From Planomonospora parontospora (GTDB lineage Bacteria; Actinomycetota; Actinomycetes; Streptosporangiales; Streptosporangiaceae), in NCBI GenBank assembly GCA_014647935.1, contig BMQD01000025.1, forward strand, positions 1-64,000: a stretch of 64,000 nucleotides of DNA, read 5' to 3'. The notes below the pieces were generated by a model. It was not told the origin of the DNA. It searched no databases and saw nothing but the letters and a program-made list of their open reading frames with translations. Positions 48,528 through 57,389 of the stretch are shown one piece after another; position 1 is the stretch's first letter, and the number at the start of each line of letters is the position of its first letter. A program made the translations under genes and the position numbers.

Positions 48528-50150
48528 ATGGCCAGACCGCCCAGATCCCTCGCCGCCGCCTTCCTGCTGATCGGCGCCCTCGCCATGGCCGGCACCACGG
48601 CCATGGCCGCCCCCGCTCCCCCCGAGTCGGAGGTCAACGCCATCGGGCAGCCGCCCGGCAGCGCCGCCCCGGTCCGCGGGTTCGTCGACGGGCACACCCA
48701 CCTGATGTCCTACGAGGCGTTCGGCGGCAGCCTGCTCTGCGGCAGGCCGTTCGACCCCGACGGCGCCCAGGAGGCCCTCGTCGACTGCCCGGACCACCTG
48801 CCGCGCGGCGAGGCCGCCTGGTTCGAGAACTTCACCCGGACCGGCTCCCCCACCGGCACCCACGACCCGGTCGGCTGGCCCACCTTCCGGAGCTGGCCCG
48901 CCGGCGACTCCCTCACCCACCAGCAGACCTACCACAGGTGGGTCGAGCGGGCCTGGCGGGGCGGGCTGCGCGTCCTGGTCAACCAGCTGGTCGCCAACCG
49001 GCAGCTGTGCGAGATCTACCCGCTCAAGCGCCACCCCTGCGACGAGATGGCCTCGCTGCGCCTGCAGGCACAGCGCACCTTCGAGCTGCAGGACTTCGTC
49101 GACGCCCGGGCCGGCGGGCCCGGCCGGGGCTGGTTCCGGGTCGTGCGCTCCCCCGCCGAGGCCCGGCAGGTGATCGCGGCGGGCAACCTGGCGGTGGTCC
49201 TGGGCGTGGAGACCTCCGAGCCCTTCGGCTGCCGGCAGACCCTCGGCATCCCGCACTGCACGAGGGCGCAGATCGACCGGGGTCTCGACGAGCTGCACGC
49301 GCTCGGCGTGCGGAGCATGTTCGTCTGCCACAAGTACGACAACGCGCTGTGCGGCGTGCGCTTCGACTCCGGCGCCCAGGGCGTCATCGTCAACCTGGGC
49401 AACCTCCTGTCCAGCGGCAGGTTCTGGGCCGCGCGGACCTGCACCGGGCCCGAGCACGACAACACCATCGAGAAGGCCGGGGCGCTCCCGCCCGAGCTGG
49501 CGCGGTTCCTGCCGGGCGGGGTCGGGCTCCCGCTGTACCCGCCCGCCCCGCACTGCAACACCCGCGGGCTGACGAGCCTGGGCGCGCACATGGTCGAGGG
49601 CATGATGGAGCGCGGCATGCTCGTCGAGATCGACCACATGAGCGTCAAGGCCGCCGACCGGACGCTGGACCTGCTGGAGGCGGCCGGCTACCCGGGCGTC
49701 GTCTCCTCGCACAGCTGGACCGACCCGGGCTTCCTGCGCCGGATCTACCGGCTCGGCGGCATGGTCACCGCCTACGGCCACCACGCGGAGGAGTTCGCGG
49801 AGACCTGGCGGCGGAGCGAGCCGCTGCGCGCGGAGTCCGGGCGCCCCGGGTACGGCTACGGCCTCGACGCCAACGGCCTGGGCCCGCTCCCCCCGGCCCG
49901 CCCCGGCAACGCGGGCAACCCGGTGACCTACCCCTTCACCTCCTTCGACGGCGCGGTCACGCTGGACCGGCAGCGCACCGGCGAGCGGGTCTGGGACGTC
50001 AACACCGACGGGGTCGCCCACTACGGGCTGGTCCCCGACTGGATCGAGGACCTCCGGATCGTCGCGGGCGACGAGCTCGTCCAGGACATGGCCGCCGGGG
50101 CCGAGGCCTACCTGCGCACCTGGGAGGGGGCCGCGTCGCAGGCCCCCTGA
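48528..50150 (+). CDS. Secreted membrane-dipeptidase-like (M19/amidohydrolase) protein
   Basis: A 540-residue secreted protein. A signal peptide of about 28 residues (AAFLLIGALAMAGTTAMAAP) is followed by metal-site blocks of the amidohydrolase barrel: VDGHTHLMSYEAFGG (HxH), VVLGVETSEPFG, LVEIDHMSVKAADRTLDLLE and GVVSSHSWTD. The EIDHMS and SSHS histidines fit peptidase family M19 (renal-dipeptidase type). It is longer than usual, with Cys-containing insertions. The substrate is unknown. The ATG at 48528 follows GCGGAGGCACCCCCC. Confidence 0.8.
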   Translation: MARPPRSLAAAFLLIGALAMAGTTAMAAPAPPESEVNAIGQPPGSAAPVRGFVDGHTHLMSYEAFGGSLLCGRPFDPDGAQEALVDCPDHLPRGEAAWFENFTRTGSPTGTHDPVGWPTFRSWPAGDSLTHQQTYHRWVERAWRGGLRVLVNQLVANRQLCEIYPLKRHPCDEMASLRLQAQRTFELQDFVDARAGGPGRGWFRVVRSPAEARQVIAAGNLAVVLGVETSEPFGCRQTLGIPHCTRAQIDRGLDELHALGVRSMFVCHKYDNALCGVRFDSGAQGVIVNLGNLLSSGRFWAARTCTGPEHDNTIEKAGALPPELARFLPGGVGLPLYPPAPHCNTRGLTSLGAHMVEGMMERGMLVEIDHMSVKAADRTLDLLEAAGYPGVVSSHSWTDPGFLRRIYRLGGMVTAYGHHAEEFAETWRRSEPLRAESGRPGYGYGLDANGLGPLPPARPGNAGNPVTYPFTSFDGAVTLDRQRTGERVWDVNTDGVAHYGLVPDWIEDLRIVAGDELVQDMAAGAEAYLRTWEGAASQAP

Positions 50151-50291
50151 GGCGGTGATCCGGCCGGGCCGGTCCGCGCCGGCCGGCTCCACGCCCGCCG
50201 CCGGACGGCCGGCTCCGTCGCCGTGGACCGCGCGGACGCCGCGGCGGCGCAGGAGACCATCCCGGCGCGCTGAGATCCGCCACGAACGACC

Positions 50292-50319
50292 GGGCCCCGG
50301 GGCGAACGCCCCGGGGCCC
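50292..50319 (+). terminator. Terminator after the dipeptidase gene
   Basis: A perfect 12-bp stem GGGCCCCGGGGC-GAAC-GCCCCGGGGCCC, followed by TTCG, 140 bases past the stop codon. Confidence 0.75.
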
Positions 50320-50374
50320 TTCGCGTCCTGCCTACGGCCGCCCCATCCCGTTCCCGCCCGGACGAAGTACCGTC

Positions 50375-50451
50375 CCCCTCCCTATTGTGTTCCCACACAT
50401 ACAGGTGTAAATAAATACGAAACAACATGGAAACGGCGGTGAATCAACACC
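50375..50451 (+). promoter_or_regulatory. Promoter/operator of the PTS operon
   Basis: This AT-rich patch contains TGTGT-TCCC-ACACA (50386-50399), a perfect 5-bp-arm inverted repeat, followed by AGGTGTAAATAAATACG. It is the only AT-rich sequence before the DeoR gene, and its position fits autoregulation by that DeoR protein. The rest of 50151-50374 holds only the terminator. Confidence 0.5.
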
Positions 50452-51213
50452 ATGTACGCCGAGGAGCGGCAGCAGGAGATCCTGCGGCGCGCCCGGGGGG
50501 CCGGGCGGGTGGACGTGATGGCGCTGGCGGAGGAGTTCGCCGTCACCACCGAGACGATCCGCCGCGACCTGACCGCGCTGGAGCGGGCCGGGGTGCTGCG
50601 GCGCGTGCACGGCGGCGCCATCCCCGTGGAGCGGCTGGGCTTCGAGCCCGCGCTGGCCGCCAGGGACGAGGTGATGACCGCGGAGAAGGAGCGCATCGCC
50701 AAGGCCGCCCTCGCCGAGCTCCCGGAGGACGGCGCGGTCATCATCGACGCCGGGACGACCACCGCCCGGCTGGTGCAGGCCCTGCCGCCCGACCGGGAGC
50801 TCACGGTCATCGTCAACTCCCCGCCCCTGGCGACCGCCCTGGCCGTCCGGCCCGGCCTGAACGTGATCATGCTCGGCGGCCGGGTGCGCGGGCGGACGCT
50901 GGCCACCGTCGACGACTGGGCCCTGCGCCCCCTCGCCGACCTGCACGTGGACGTGGCGTTCATGGCGGCCAACGGCTGCTCGGTGGCCAAGGGCCTGACC
51001 ACCCCCGACCCGGCCGAGGCCGCGATCAAACGGGCGATGATCGGCGCGGCGCAGCGCAGCGTGCTGCTGGCCGACCACACCAAGTTCACCAACACCTACC
51101 TGGCCCGCTTCGCCACGCTGCCGGAGATCGACCTCGTGATCAGCGACACCGGCCTGGACGAGGCGCTGGCCGCCGAGATCTCGGCCGCCGGTCCCGAGGT
51201 GGTGCGGGCATGA
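50452..51213 (+). CDS. DeoR family regulator of the PTS operon
   Basis: A 253-residue DeoR repressor. The N-terminal HTH reads MYAEERQQEILRRARGAGRV, DVMALAEEFAVTTETIRRDL and ERAGVLRRVHGGAIP, the standard DeoR signature. The C-terminal sugar-phosphate-isomerase-like domain includes IIDAGTTTARLVQAL and LADHTKF. It would sense a phosphorylated sugar made by the operon. The stop overlaps the kinase start (ATGA). It is the first gene of an eight-gene operon. Confidence 0.88.
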   Translation: MYAEERQQEILRRARGAGRVDVMALAEEFAVTTETIRRDLTALERAGVLRRVHGGAIPVERLGFEPALAARDEVMTAEKERIAKAALAELPEDGAVIIDAGTTTARLVQALPPDRELTVIVNSPPLATALAVRPGLNVIMLGGRVRGRTLATVDDWALRPLADLHVDVAFMAANGCSVAKGLTTPDPAEAAIKRAMIGAAQRSVLLADHTKFTNTYLARFATLPEIDLVISDTGLDEALAAEISAAGPEVVRA

Positions 51214-52151
51214 TCGTGACGCTGACCCTCAACCCCAGCCTGGACCGGACGATCGAGATCGGGGCGCTGACCCGTGGGGCGGTCATCCGCTCCGCCGACA
51301 CCCACCTCGACCCGGGCGGCAAGGGGGTGAACGTCTCCCGCGCGCTGCTGGCCAACGACGTCCCCTCCTGCGCGGTCGTCCCCTACGGCGGCGACGAGGG
51401 GCGGCGACTCGTCTCCCTGCTGTCGGCCGAGGGCATCGACATGGTCACCGTGCCGGTCACCGGGCCGACCCGGTCCAACGTCGCGCTGGCCGAGCCCGAC
51501 GGCACCGTCACGAAGATCAACGAGCCGGGCACCGCCCTGTCCCCCGCCGAGCTGGACGCCCTCGCCGAGGCGGTGCTGGGCGCGGCGGACTCGGCGGACT
51601 GGGTGGTCGCCTCCGGCAGCCTCCCCCCGGAGGTCCCGGCCGACGTCTACGCCCGGCTGTGCCGCCGCTTCACCCGCGCGGGCATCCTCGTCGCGGTCGA
51701 CACCAGCGGCCCCGCGCTGGGCTCCGCGCTGGCCGCGGAGCCCGCGCTGGTCAAGCCCAACCGGGAGGAGCTCGCCGAGGCGGCCGGGCGGGCGATCACC
51801 ACGCTCGGCGACGCGATCGAGGCCGCCTCGGCGCTGCGCGCCCGCGGTGCGGGCACGGTCCTGGCCAGTCTCGGGCCCGACGGCGCGGTCCTGCTCCAGG
51901 GCGACCAGATCTGGTACGGCGAGGGCCCGGTCGCCGAGCCCCGCAGCACCGTCGGAGCCGGCGACGCCATGCTGGCCGGGTTCCTCGCCGCCGGAGCCAG
52001 CGGCGAGGCCGCCCTGGTCGAGGCACTGGCCTGGGCGACCGCCGCCGTCGGGCTGCCCGGCAGCCGGATGCCCGGCCCGGCCGACATCCGCCGCGACCAC
52101 GTCCGCACCTTCACGGCCGATCCGGCCCTGCCGCTGCGGTCCGGGGGCTGA
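51210..52151 (+). CDS. PfkB family 1-phosphofructokinase/tagatose-6-phosphate kinase
   Basis: A 313-residue PfkB sugar kinase. MIVTLTLNPSLDRTIEIGAL at the start, DPGGKGVNVSRALLAN in the substrate lid and STVGAGDAMLAGFLA near the C-terminus with the catalytic Asp are typical of FruK and LacC. It would phosphorylate a ketose phosphate to the bisphosphate: fructose 1-phosphate or tagatose 6-phosphate. Which one cannot be settled from sequence; the mannitol-type PTS and polyol dehydrogenase downstream make a 6-phosphate ketose plausible too. Confidence 0.83.
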   Translation: MIVTLTLNPSLDRTIEIGALTRGAVIRSADTHLDPGGKGVNVSRALLANDVPSCAVVPYGGDEGRRLVSLLSAEGIDMVTVPVTGPTRSNVALAEPDGTVTKINEPGTALSPAELDALAEAVLGAADSADWVVASGSLPPEVPADVYARLCRRFTRAGILVAVDTSGPALGSALAAEPALVKPNREELAEAAGRAITTLGDAIEAASALRARGAGTVLASLGPDGAVLLQGDQIWYGEGPVAEPRSTVGAGDAMLAGFLAAGASGEAALVEALAWATAAVGLPGSRMPGPADIRRDHVRTFTADPALPLRSGG

Positions 52152-52218
52152 CGGCGGCGCACCACCACCCCCCTGACCGGCGCACCACGCCGGTCGCCCC
52201 GGAAGGAGCACCATCCAC

Positions 52219-53436
52219 ATGACCACCGACTACACCCCCGCCGTCCAGGGGACCGGGGTGAGAGCCACCATCCAGCGCTTCGGCGGCCACCTCGCCGGAA
52301 TGATCATGCCGAACATCGGCGCCTTCATCGCCTGGGGCCTGATCACCGCGCTCTTCATCCCCACGGGCTGGCTGCCCAACGAGAGCCTGGCCGCCCTCGT
52401 CGACCCGATGGTCAAGGTCCTGCTCCCCGTCCTGATCGGCTACACCGGCGGGCGGATGGTCCACGGACAGCGCGGCGCCGTGGTGGGCGCGGTCGCCACC
52501 ATGGGCGTGGTCGTCGGCGCCGAGGTGCCGATGTTCCTCGGCGCGATGATCGTCGGCCCGCTCGCCGCCTACCTGATCAAGCTGGTGGACGGCTTCACCC
52601 AGGAGCGGACCAGGGCCGGCTTCGAGATGCTGGTGGACAACTTCACCGCCGGCATCGTCGGCGGCGCCATGGCGCTGCTGGGCGTGTGGGGCATCGGCCC
52701 GGTCATCGAGACGGTGACCGAGGCGGCGGGCGACGCCGTCGGCTGGCTGGTGGGCAACAACCTGCTCCCGCTGGCCTCGGTCCTGATCGAGCCCGCCAAG
52801 GTGCTGTTCCTCAACAACGCCATCAACCACGGCGTGCTCAGCCCGCTGGGCGTGGCCGAGGCCGCCGAGCAGGGCAAGTCGATCCTGTTCATGCTGGAGA
52901 GCAACCCCGGCCCCGGCCTCGGCCTGCTGCTGGCCTTCATGTTCTTCGGCCCCCGGGCGCTGCGCCCCAGCACGCCCGCCGCGATCGTCATCCACTTCCT
53001 CGGCGGCATCCACGAGATCTACTTCCCGTACGTCCTGATGAAGCCGCGCCTGATCCTGGCGGTCATCGCCGGCGGCGCCGCGGGCGTCTTCACCTTCATC
53101 CTCACCGGCGGCGGCCTGGTGGCCCCGCCGTCCCCCGGCAGCGTCTTCGCCTACTTCGCGGTCACCCCCAGGGGCGGCTGGCTCGCCTCGGGCGCCGGGA
53201 TCCTCGTCGCCGCGGCGGTCTCCTTCGCGGTCGCGGCGGTGCTGCTCGGCTTCGGCCGGGGCGAGGAGCAGGACCCGGCCGCCGACCCTGCCCCGGACGC
53301 CACCGCCCCGGACGCGGACGCCACCGCCACCCCGACCGCGGCCGCGACCTCGGCGGACGAGGCTCCGGAGGGGACCGCCCCCGGGGCCGCGACCACCGCC
53401 TCACCCGCCACCGCACCCTTCTCCAAGGAGGCATGA
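52219..53436 (+). CDS. PTS mannitol-type EIIC permease
   Basis: A 405-residue membrane protein. GGHLAGMIMPNIGAFIAWGL, NNAINHGVLSPLG and HFLGGIHEIYFPYVLMKPRL match MtlA EIIC; the GGIHE Glu is the sugar-site residue. About eight membrane segments end near residue 350, then a 55-residue Ala/Thr/Pro-rich tail follows. EIIB and EIIA are not fused to it. The sugar is probably mannitol or a related polyol. The ATG at 52219 has GGAAGGAGCACC upstream. Confidence 0.86.
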   Translation: MTTDYTPAVQGTGVRATIQRFGGHLAGMIMPNIGAFIAWGLITALFIPTGWLPNESLAALVDPMVKVLLPVLIGYTGGRMVHGQRGAVVGAVATMGVVVGAEVPMFLGAMIVGPLAAYLIKLVDGFTQERTRAGFEMLVDNFTAGIVGGAMALLGVWGIGPVIETVTEAAGDAVGWLVGNNLLPLASVLIEPAKVLFLNNAINHGVLSPLGVAEAAEQGKSILFMLESNPGPGLGLLLAFMFFGPRALRPSTPAAIVIHFLGGIHEIYFPYVLMKPRLILAVIAGGAAGVFTFILTGGGLVAPPSPGSVFAYFAVTPRGGWLASGAGILVAAAVSFAVAAVLLGFGRGEEQDPAADPAPDATAPDADATATPTAAATSADEAPEGTAPGAATTASPATAPFSKEA

Positions 53437-53439
53437 CCC

Positions 53440-53748
53440 GTGACCGGCATCGACAGCAAGGACATCCGGAAGATCGTCGTCGCCTGCGACGCGGGCATGG
53501 GCAGCAGCGTCATGCTCGCCACCCAGGTCCGCCGCCAGCTCAAGGGCGAGCAGATCGAGGTGGTGCACACCCCGGTCAACTCCATCCCCGGTGACGCCGA
53601 CGTGGTGCTGTGCCACGCGGGCCTGGCCGACCGGGCCAGGGCCTCGGCCCCGGGCACCGTGCTGGTCCCCTTCCAGGTCTTCATCGGCGACCCCGCGGTG
53701 ACGCGGCTCATCGACACCATCAAGAAGGGCGGGACGGTCGGTGGCTGA
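53440..53748 (+). CDS. PTS mannitol-type EIIB
   Basis: A 102-residue soluble protein of the mannitol EIIB type: KIVVACDAGMGSSVMLATQV. Cys16 is the phosphorylation site. GTG starts it 3 bases after the EIIC stop, with AAGGAGG in the end of the EIIC gene. It passes phosphate from EIIA to the incoming sugar. Confidence 0.86.
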   Translation: MTGIDSKDIRKIVVACDAGMGSSVMLATQVRRQLKGEQIEVVHTPVNSIPGDADVVLCHAGLADRARASAPGTVLVPFQVFIGDPAVTRLIDTIKKGGTVGG

Positions 53749-54193
53749 GGCCGCTCCGCTCCCCCTCGACCCGCGCGCCGTACGGCTGGACGCCGCGGCG
53801 GCCGGGCGCGACGACGCGATCCTGCAGTGCGGCCGGGCGCTGATGGAGGTGGGCGCGGTCGAGGCCCCCTACCTCGACGCGATGCTGGAGCGCGAACGCA
53901 CCGTGTCGACCTACATGGGCGAGGGCGTCGCCATCCCGCACGGCACCCTGCAGGCCAAGGACGCCGTCCGGCACGACGCCCTGTGCGTGCTGCGCTTCCC
54001 CGGCGGCGTCGACTGGGACGGCGAGCGGGTCACGGTCTGCGTCGGGATCGCCGCCCGGGGAGACGGCCATCTGCGGCTGCTCTCCGCGCTCGCCCGGATC
54101 CTGATGGAACCCGACCGTGCCCGGGCCCTCCGCGAGGCGGACGAGGTCGCCGAGGTGCTGCGCCTGCTGGAACCCATAGAGGAGGAAGAATGA
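53741..54193 (+). CDS. PTS mannitol/fructose-type EIIA
   Basis: A 150-residue EIIA. EAPYLDAMLERERTVSTYMG then EGVAIPHGTLQAKDAV place the active His67 in the IPHGT motif. It accepts phosphate from HPr. GTG start, 8 bases overlap with EIIB; its stop overlaps the dehydrogenase start. Confidence 0.86.
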   Translation: MAEAAPLPLDPRAVRLDAAAAGRDDAILQCGRALMEVGAVEAPYLDAMLERERTVSTYMGEGVAIPHGTLQAKDAVRHDALCVLRFPGGVDWDGERVTVCVGIAARGDGHLRLLSALARILMEPDRARALREADEVAEVLRLLEPIEEEE

Positions 54194-55230
54194 AGGTCGC
54201 CCGTTTCCACGCCCCCGGCGACATCCGGGTCGAGGACGCCGACGAACCCGTCGCCGGACCGGGTGAGCTCAGGATCCGCGTGCGCAACTGCTCCACCTGC
54301 GGCACCGACGCCAAGATCCTCAAGCACGGCCACCACCACATCAGGCCGCCCAGGGTCATGGGGCACGAGATCGCCGGCGAGGTGATCGACGGGACGGACG
54401 GCTGGGCTCCGGGCGACCGGGTGCAGGTGATCGCCGCGATCCCCTGCGGGACGTGCGGCGAGTGCCGCAGGGGCCGGATGACGGTCTGCCCGAACCAGGA
54501 GTCGATGGGCTACCACTACGACGGCGGGTTCGCCGAGTACATGGTGGTCCCCGCGAAGGTCCTGGCCGTGGACGGCGTCAACCGCATCCCCGACGGGGTC
54601 GGCTTCGCCGAGGCCTCGGTCGCCGAACCGCTCGCCTGCGCGCTCAACGGCCAGGAGCTGGCCAGGGTCGGCGAGGGCGACGACGTGGTGGTCATGGGGT
54701 CGGGCCCCATCGGCTGCCTCCACGTACGGCTGGCCCGCTCGCGCGGCGCGGCCCGGGTCTTCCTCGTCGACGTCAACGCCGGCCGGCTGGAGGCCGCCGC
54801 CGCCCTGGTCCGGCCGGACGCCGCCGTGCACGGCGGTTCGGAGTCCGCCGGAGATGCGGTGGAGCAGGTGCTCAAGCTGACCGAGGGCCGCGGCGCCGAC
54901 GTCGTCATCACCGCCGCCGCCTCCGGCGCGGCCCAGGAGCAGGCGCTGCGGATGGCCGCCCGGCAGGGGCGGATCAGCTTCTTCGGCGGCCTGCCCAAGG
55001 ACGACCCGATCATCCGGTGCGACTCCAACCTGGTGCACTACCGGGAGCTGACGATCGTCGGTGCCAACGGGTCCAGCCCGGCGCACAACGCCCGGGCTCT
55101 GGAGCTGATCGCCGGCGGAGAGGTCCCGGTGGCCGACCTGATCACCCACCGGCTGCCGCTCCCCGAGGTCCTCGACGGGATCGACATCGTCAGCCGCGGC
55201 GAGGCCATCAAGGTCACCGTCGAGCCCTGA
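54190..55230 (+). CDS. Zinc-dependent polyol-phosphate dehydrogenase (MDR family)
   Basis: A 346-residue zinc alcohol dehydrogenase. Catalytic zinc: NCSTCGTDAKI (Cys37) and MGHEIAGEV. Structural zinc: CGTCGECRRGRMTVC. NAD loop: VVVMGSGPIGCLHVRLA. Its place in a polyol PTS operon suggests oxidation of the imported polyol phosphate (for example mannitol-1-, sorbitol-6-, galactitol-1- or arabitol-phosphate) to a ketose phosphate. Ordinary mannitol-1-phosphate dehydrogenase (MtlD) is unrelated, so this is a replacement. The substrate is inferred. Confidence 0.82.
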   Translation: MKVARFHAPGDIRVEDADEPVAGPGELRIRVRNCSTCGTDAKILKHGHHHIRPPRVMGHEIAGEVIDGTDGWAPGDRVQVIAAIPCGTCGECRRGRMTVCPNQESMGYHYDGGFAEYMVVPAKVLAVDGVNRIPDGVGFAEASVAEPLACALNGQELARVGEGDDVVVMGSGPIGCLHVRLARSRGAARVFLVDVNAGRLEAAAALVRPDAAVHGGSESAGDAVEQVLKLTEGRGADVVITAAASGAAQEQALRMAARQGRISFFGGLPKDDPIIRCDSNLVHYRELTIVGANGSSPAHNARALELIAGGEVPVADLITHRLPLPEVLDGIDIVSRGEAIKVTVEP

Positions 55231-55268
55231 ACCGCCAGACTCCACCCCGCCAGAGAGGAAGTCCGGAC

Positions 55269-55553
55269 ATGCCGGAAAGGACAGTCGTCATCGCCTCGCG
55301 CACCGGTCTGCACGCCCGGCCCGCCAAGCTCTTCGTCCAGGCCGCGGCGGCCCAGGGGATGCCGGTGCGGATCCGCATCGGCGCGGGCAAGTCCGTCCCC
55401 GCCACCAGCATGCTCGCCGTGATGGCCCTCGGGGCGGGGCACGGCGCGGAGGTCGTCCTGGAGGCCGAGGGCCCGGGCGCGGACTCCGCGCTCGACTCCC
55501 TGGCCGAACTGCTCTCCCGCGACCTCGACGCCGAGGAGGCGCCGGATGCCTGA
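55269..55553 (+). CDS. HPr family phosphocarrier protein
   Basis: A 94-residue HPr. His15 lies in TGLHARPAK and a Ser is at 47 in PATSMLAVMALG, near the usual regulatory Ser46. It links EI to EIIA. The ATG at 55269 is behind AGAGGAAGTCCGGAC. It overlaps the EI start by 8 bases. Confidence 0.88.
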   Translation: MPERTVVIASRTGLHARPAKLFVQAAAAQGMPVRIRIGAGKSVPATSMLAVMALGAGHGAEVVLEAEGPGADSALDSLAELLSRDLDAEEAPDA

Positions 55554-57345
55554 ACCGGTGGCCGGGCCCGTACCGGGGTCCGCATCCGAGTCCGGATCCG
55601 AGTCCGGGACCGGGAGCGGGACCGGGACCGGGACCGGGACCGGGACCAGCCCCGAGACCGGGACCGGGAGCGCCTCCGGAACGGGGACCGGACGGTTCGC
55701 GTCCGGGACGCTGCGCGGGCTGGGGGTCGGTCCCGGGCGGACGGCGGGCAGGGTCTTCCGGATGGCGGGCCCGCTCCCGCTCCCGGACCCGGTCCGGGAA
55801 GCCGATCCCGACCGGGAGCTCGGGGAGGCGCTGCGCGCGCTGGAGGCCGTCTCCGCCGAACTGGCGGCGCGCGCCTCCGCCGCGTCCGACCCGGCCGCGA
55901 GCGCGATCCTGGAGGCGCAGTCGTTCATCGCCGCCGACCCGGGCCTGCTCGAGTCGGTGCAGGAGAACGTCGCCGCGGGGATGGGCGCCGCCCACGCCCT
56001 CGACGCCGCCTGCGCCGGTCACCGGGAGGCGCTGCTGGCGGCCGGCGGCCTGTTCGCCGAGCGCGCCGCCGACCTCGACGACATCCGCAACCGGGCCGTC
56101 GCCGCGGTGCTGGGCCTGCCCGTGCCCGGCGTCCCCGACCCCGGCCACCCGTTCGTCCTCGTCGCCGAGGACCTCTCCCCCGCCGACACGGCGGGCCTCG
56201 ACACCCGGACCGTGCTCGCCCTGGTCACCGAGAAGGGCGGGCCGACCAGCCACACCGCGATCCTCGCCCGCGCCCTCGGCCTGCCCGCCGTGGTCGCCTG
56301 CCCGGGCGCCATGCGCGTCGGCGAGGGCACCTGGGCGGCGGTCGACGGGACCACCGGGGAAGTCCGCACCGGCATCGGGGAGGAGGAGGCCGCCGGGATC
56401 CTGCGGCTCGCCGCCGCCGACCGCCTCCGGCAGGCGGCGAGCAGCGGCCCCGGCCGGACCGCCGACGGGCACCCGGTCGAGCTGCTGCTCAACATCGGCT
56501 CCGCCGCCGACCTCGCACCCGGGGCGGACGCCGAGGGCGTGGGGCTCTTCCGCACCGAGTTCCTCTTCCTCGACCGCAGGGAGGAGCCGGGCTTCGACGA
56601 GCAGGTCGCGGCCTACGAGGCCGTCTTCCGGGCCTTCCCCGGCGGGAAGGTCGTGGTCCGCACGCTCGACGCGGGCTCGGACAAACCGCTGCCGTTCCTC
56701 GGTGCGGCGCCCGAGCCCAACCCTGCGCTGGGCGTGCGGGGACTGCGCGTCGCGCGCGGGCGGCCGGGCGTGCTGGACACCCAGCTCGACGCGATCGCCG
56801 AGGCCGCCCGGGTCAGCGGCGCACAGCCGTGGGTGATGGCGCCCATGGTCTCCACGGTGGCCGAGGCGGACGACTTCGCCGCTCGGGCTCGGGCGCGGGG
56901 GATCACCCGCGTCGGGGCGATGATCGAGGTCCCGGCCGCCGCGCTCCGGGCCGACCGGCTGCTGGAGCGGCTCGACTTCCTCAGCATCGGCACCAACGAC
57001 CTCAGCCAGTACGCCTTCGCCGCCGACCGCCAGCACGGCGGGCTCGCCGACCTGCTCGACCCCTGGCAGCCGGGGCTGCTGGCCCTGATAGCCGGATGCG
57101 CGCGGGCCGGGCTGGCGGCGGGCAAGCCCGTCGGGGTGTGCGGCGAGGCCGCGGCCGACCCCCTCCTGGCCCCCGTGCTGGCCGGCCTCGGCGTCACCAG
57201 CCTGTCCATGTCGGCGCCTGGCCTCGCACCGGTCCGGGACGCGCTGGCCCGCCGTACCCTGCAGCGCTGCCGGGAGGATGCCCGGCTCGCCCTCGACGCC
57301 GACGGCCCGGAGCGGGCCAGGGAGGCGGTGGCCGCGGACCGGTGA
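55546..57345 (+). CDS. PTS enzyme I with repetitive N-terminal extension
   Basis: A 599-residue EI (PEP-protein phosphotransferase). The active His236 is in EKGGPTSHTAILAR. The barrel carries LFRTEFLFLDR, FLSIGTNDLSQYAFAADRQH and the Cys of GVCGEAAADP. The catalytic core begins near residue 55; before it lies a Gly/Thr/Ser repeat stretch made of GGGACC hexamers that EI proteins normally lack. It starts the phosphate relay from PEP to HPr. The last gene of the operon; a strong terminator follows two bases after the stop. Confidence 0.9.
   Translation: MPEPVAGPVPGSASESGSESGTGSGTGTGTGTGTSPETGTGSASGTGTGRFASGTLRGLGVGPGRTAGRVFRMAGPLPLPDPVREADPDRELGEALRALEAVSAELAARASAASDPAASAILEAQSFIAADPGLLESVQENVAAGMGAAHALDAACAGHREALLAAGGLFAERAADLDDIRNRAVAAVLGLPVPGVPDPGHPFVLVAEDLSPADTAGLDTRTVLALVTEKGGPTSHTAILARALGLPAVVACPGAMRVGEGTWAAVDGTTGEVRTGIGEEEAAGILRLAAADRLRQAASSGPGRTADGHPVELLLNIGSAADLAPGADAEGVGLFRTEFLFLDRREEPGFDEQVAAYEAVFRAFPGGKVVVRTLDAGSDKPLPFLGAAPEPNPALGVRGLRVARGRPGVLDTQLDAIAEAARVSGAQPWVMAPMVSTVAEADDFAARARARGITRVGAMIEVPAAALRADRLLERLDFLSIGTNDLSQYAFAADRQHGGLADLLDPWQPGLLALIAGCARAGLAAGKPVGVCGEAAADPLLAPVLAGLGVTSLSMSAPGLAPVRDALARRTLQRCREDARLALDADGPERAREAVAADR
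55590..55690 (+). repeat. GGGACC hexanucleotide repeat tract
   Basis: Runs of GGGACC with variants (GGGAGC, GGATCC) encode Gly-Thr and Ser-Gly dipeptides at residues 15-49 of EI. The purest part has five consecutive GGGACC units near 55617-55648. As six-base units they change length without breaking the frame. Confidence 0.85.
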
Positions 57346-57346
57346 A

Positions 57347-57377
57347 CCCGCCGCGGCCCGGTCCGGGCCGCGGCGGG
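57347..57377. terminator. Terminator of the PTS operon
   Basis: A perfect 15-bp stem CCCGCCGCGGCCCGG / CCGGGCCGCGGCGGG with a one-base centre. It lies between convergent genes and probably works in both directions. Confidence 0.8.
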
Positions 57378-57389
57378 AGGGCGGCGCCC

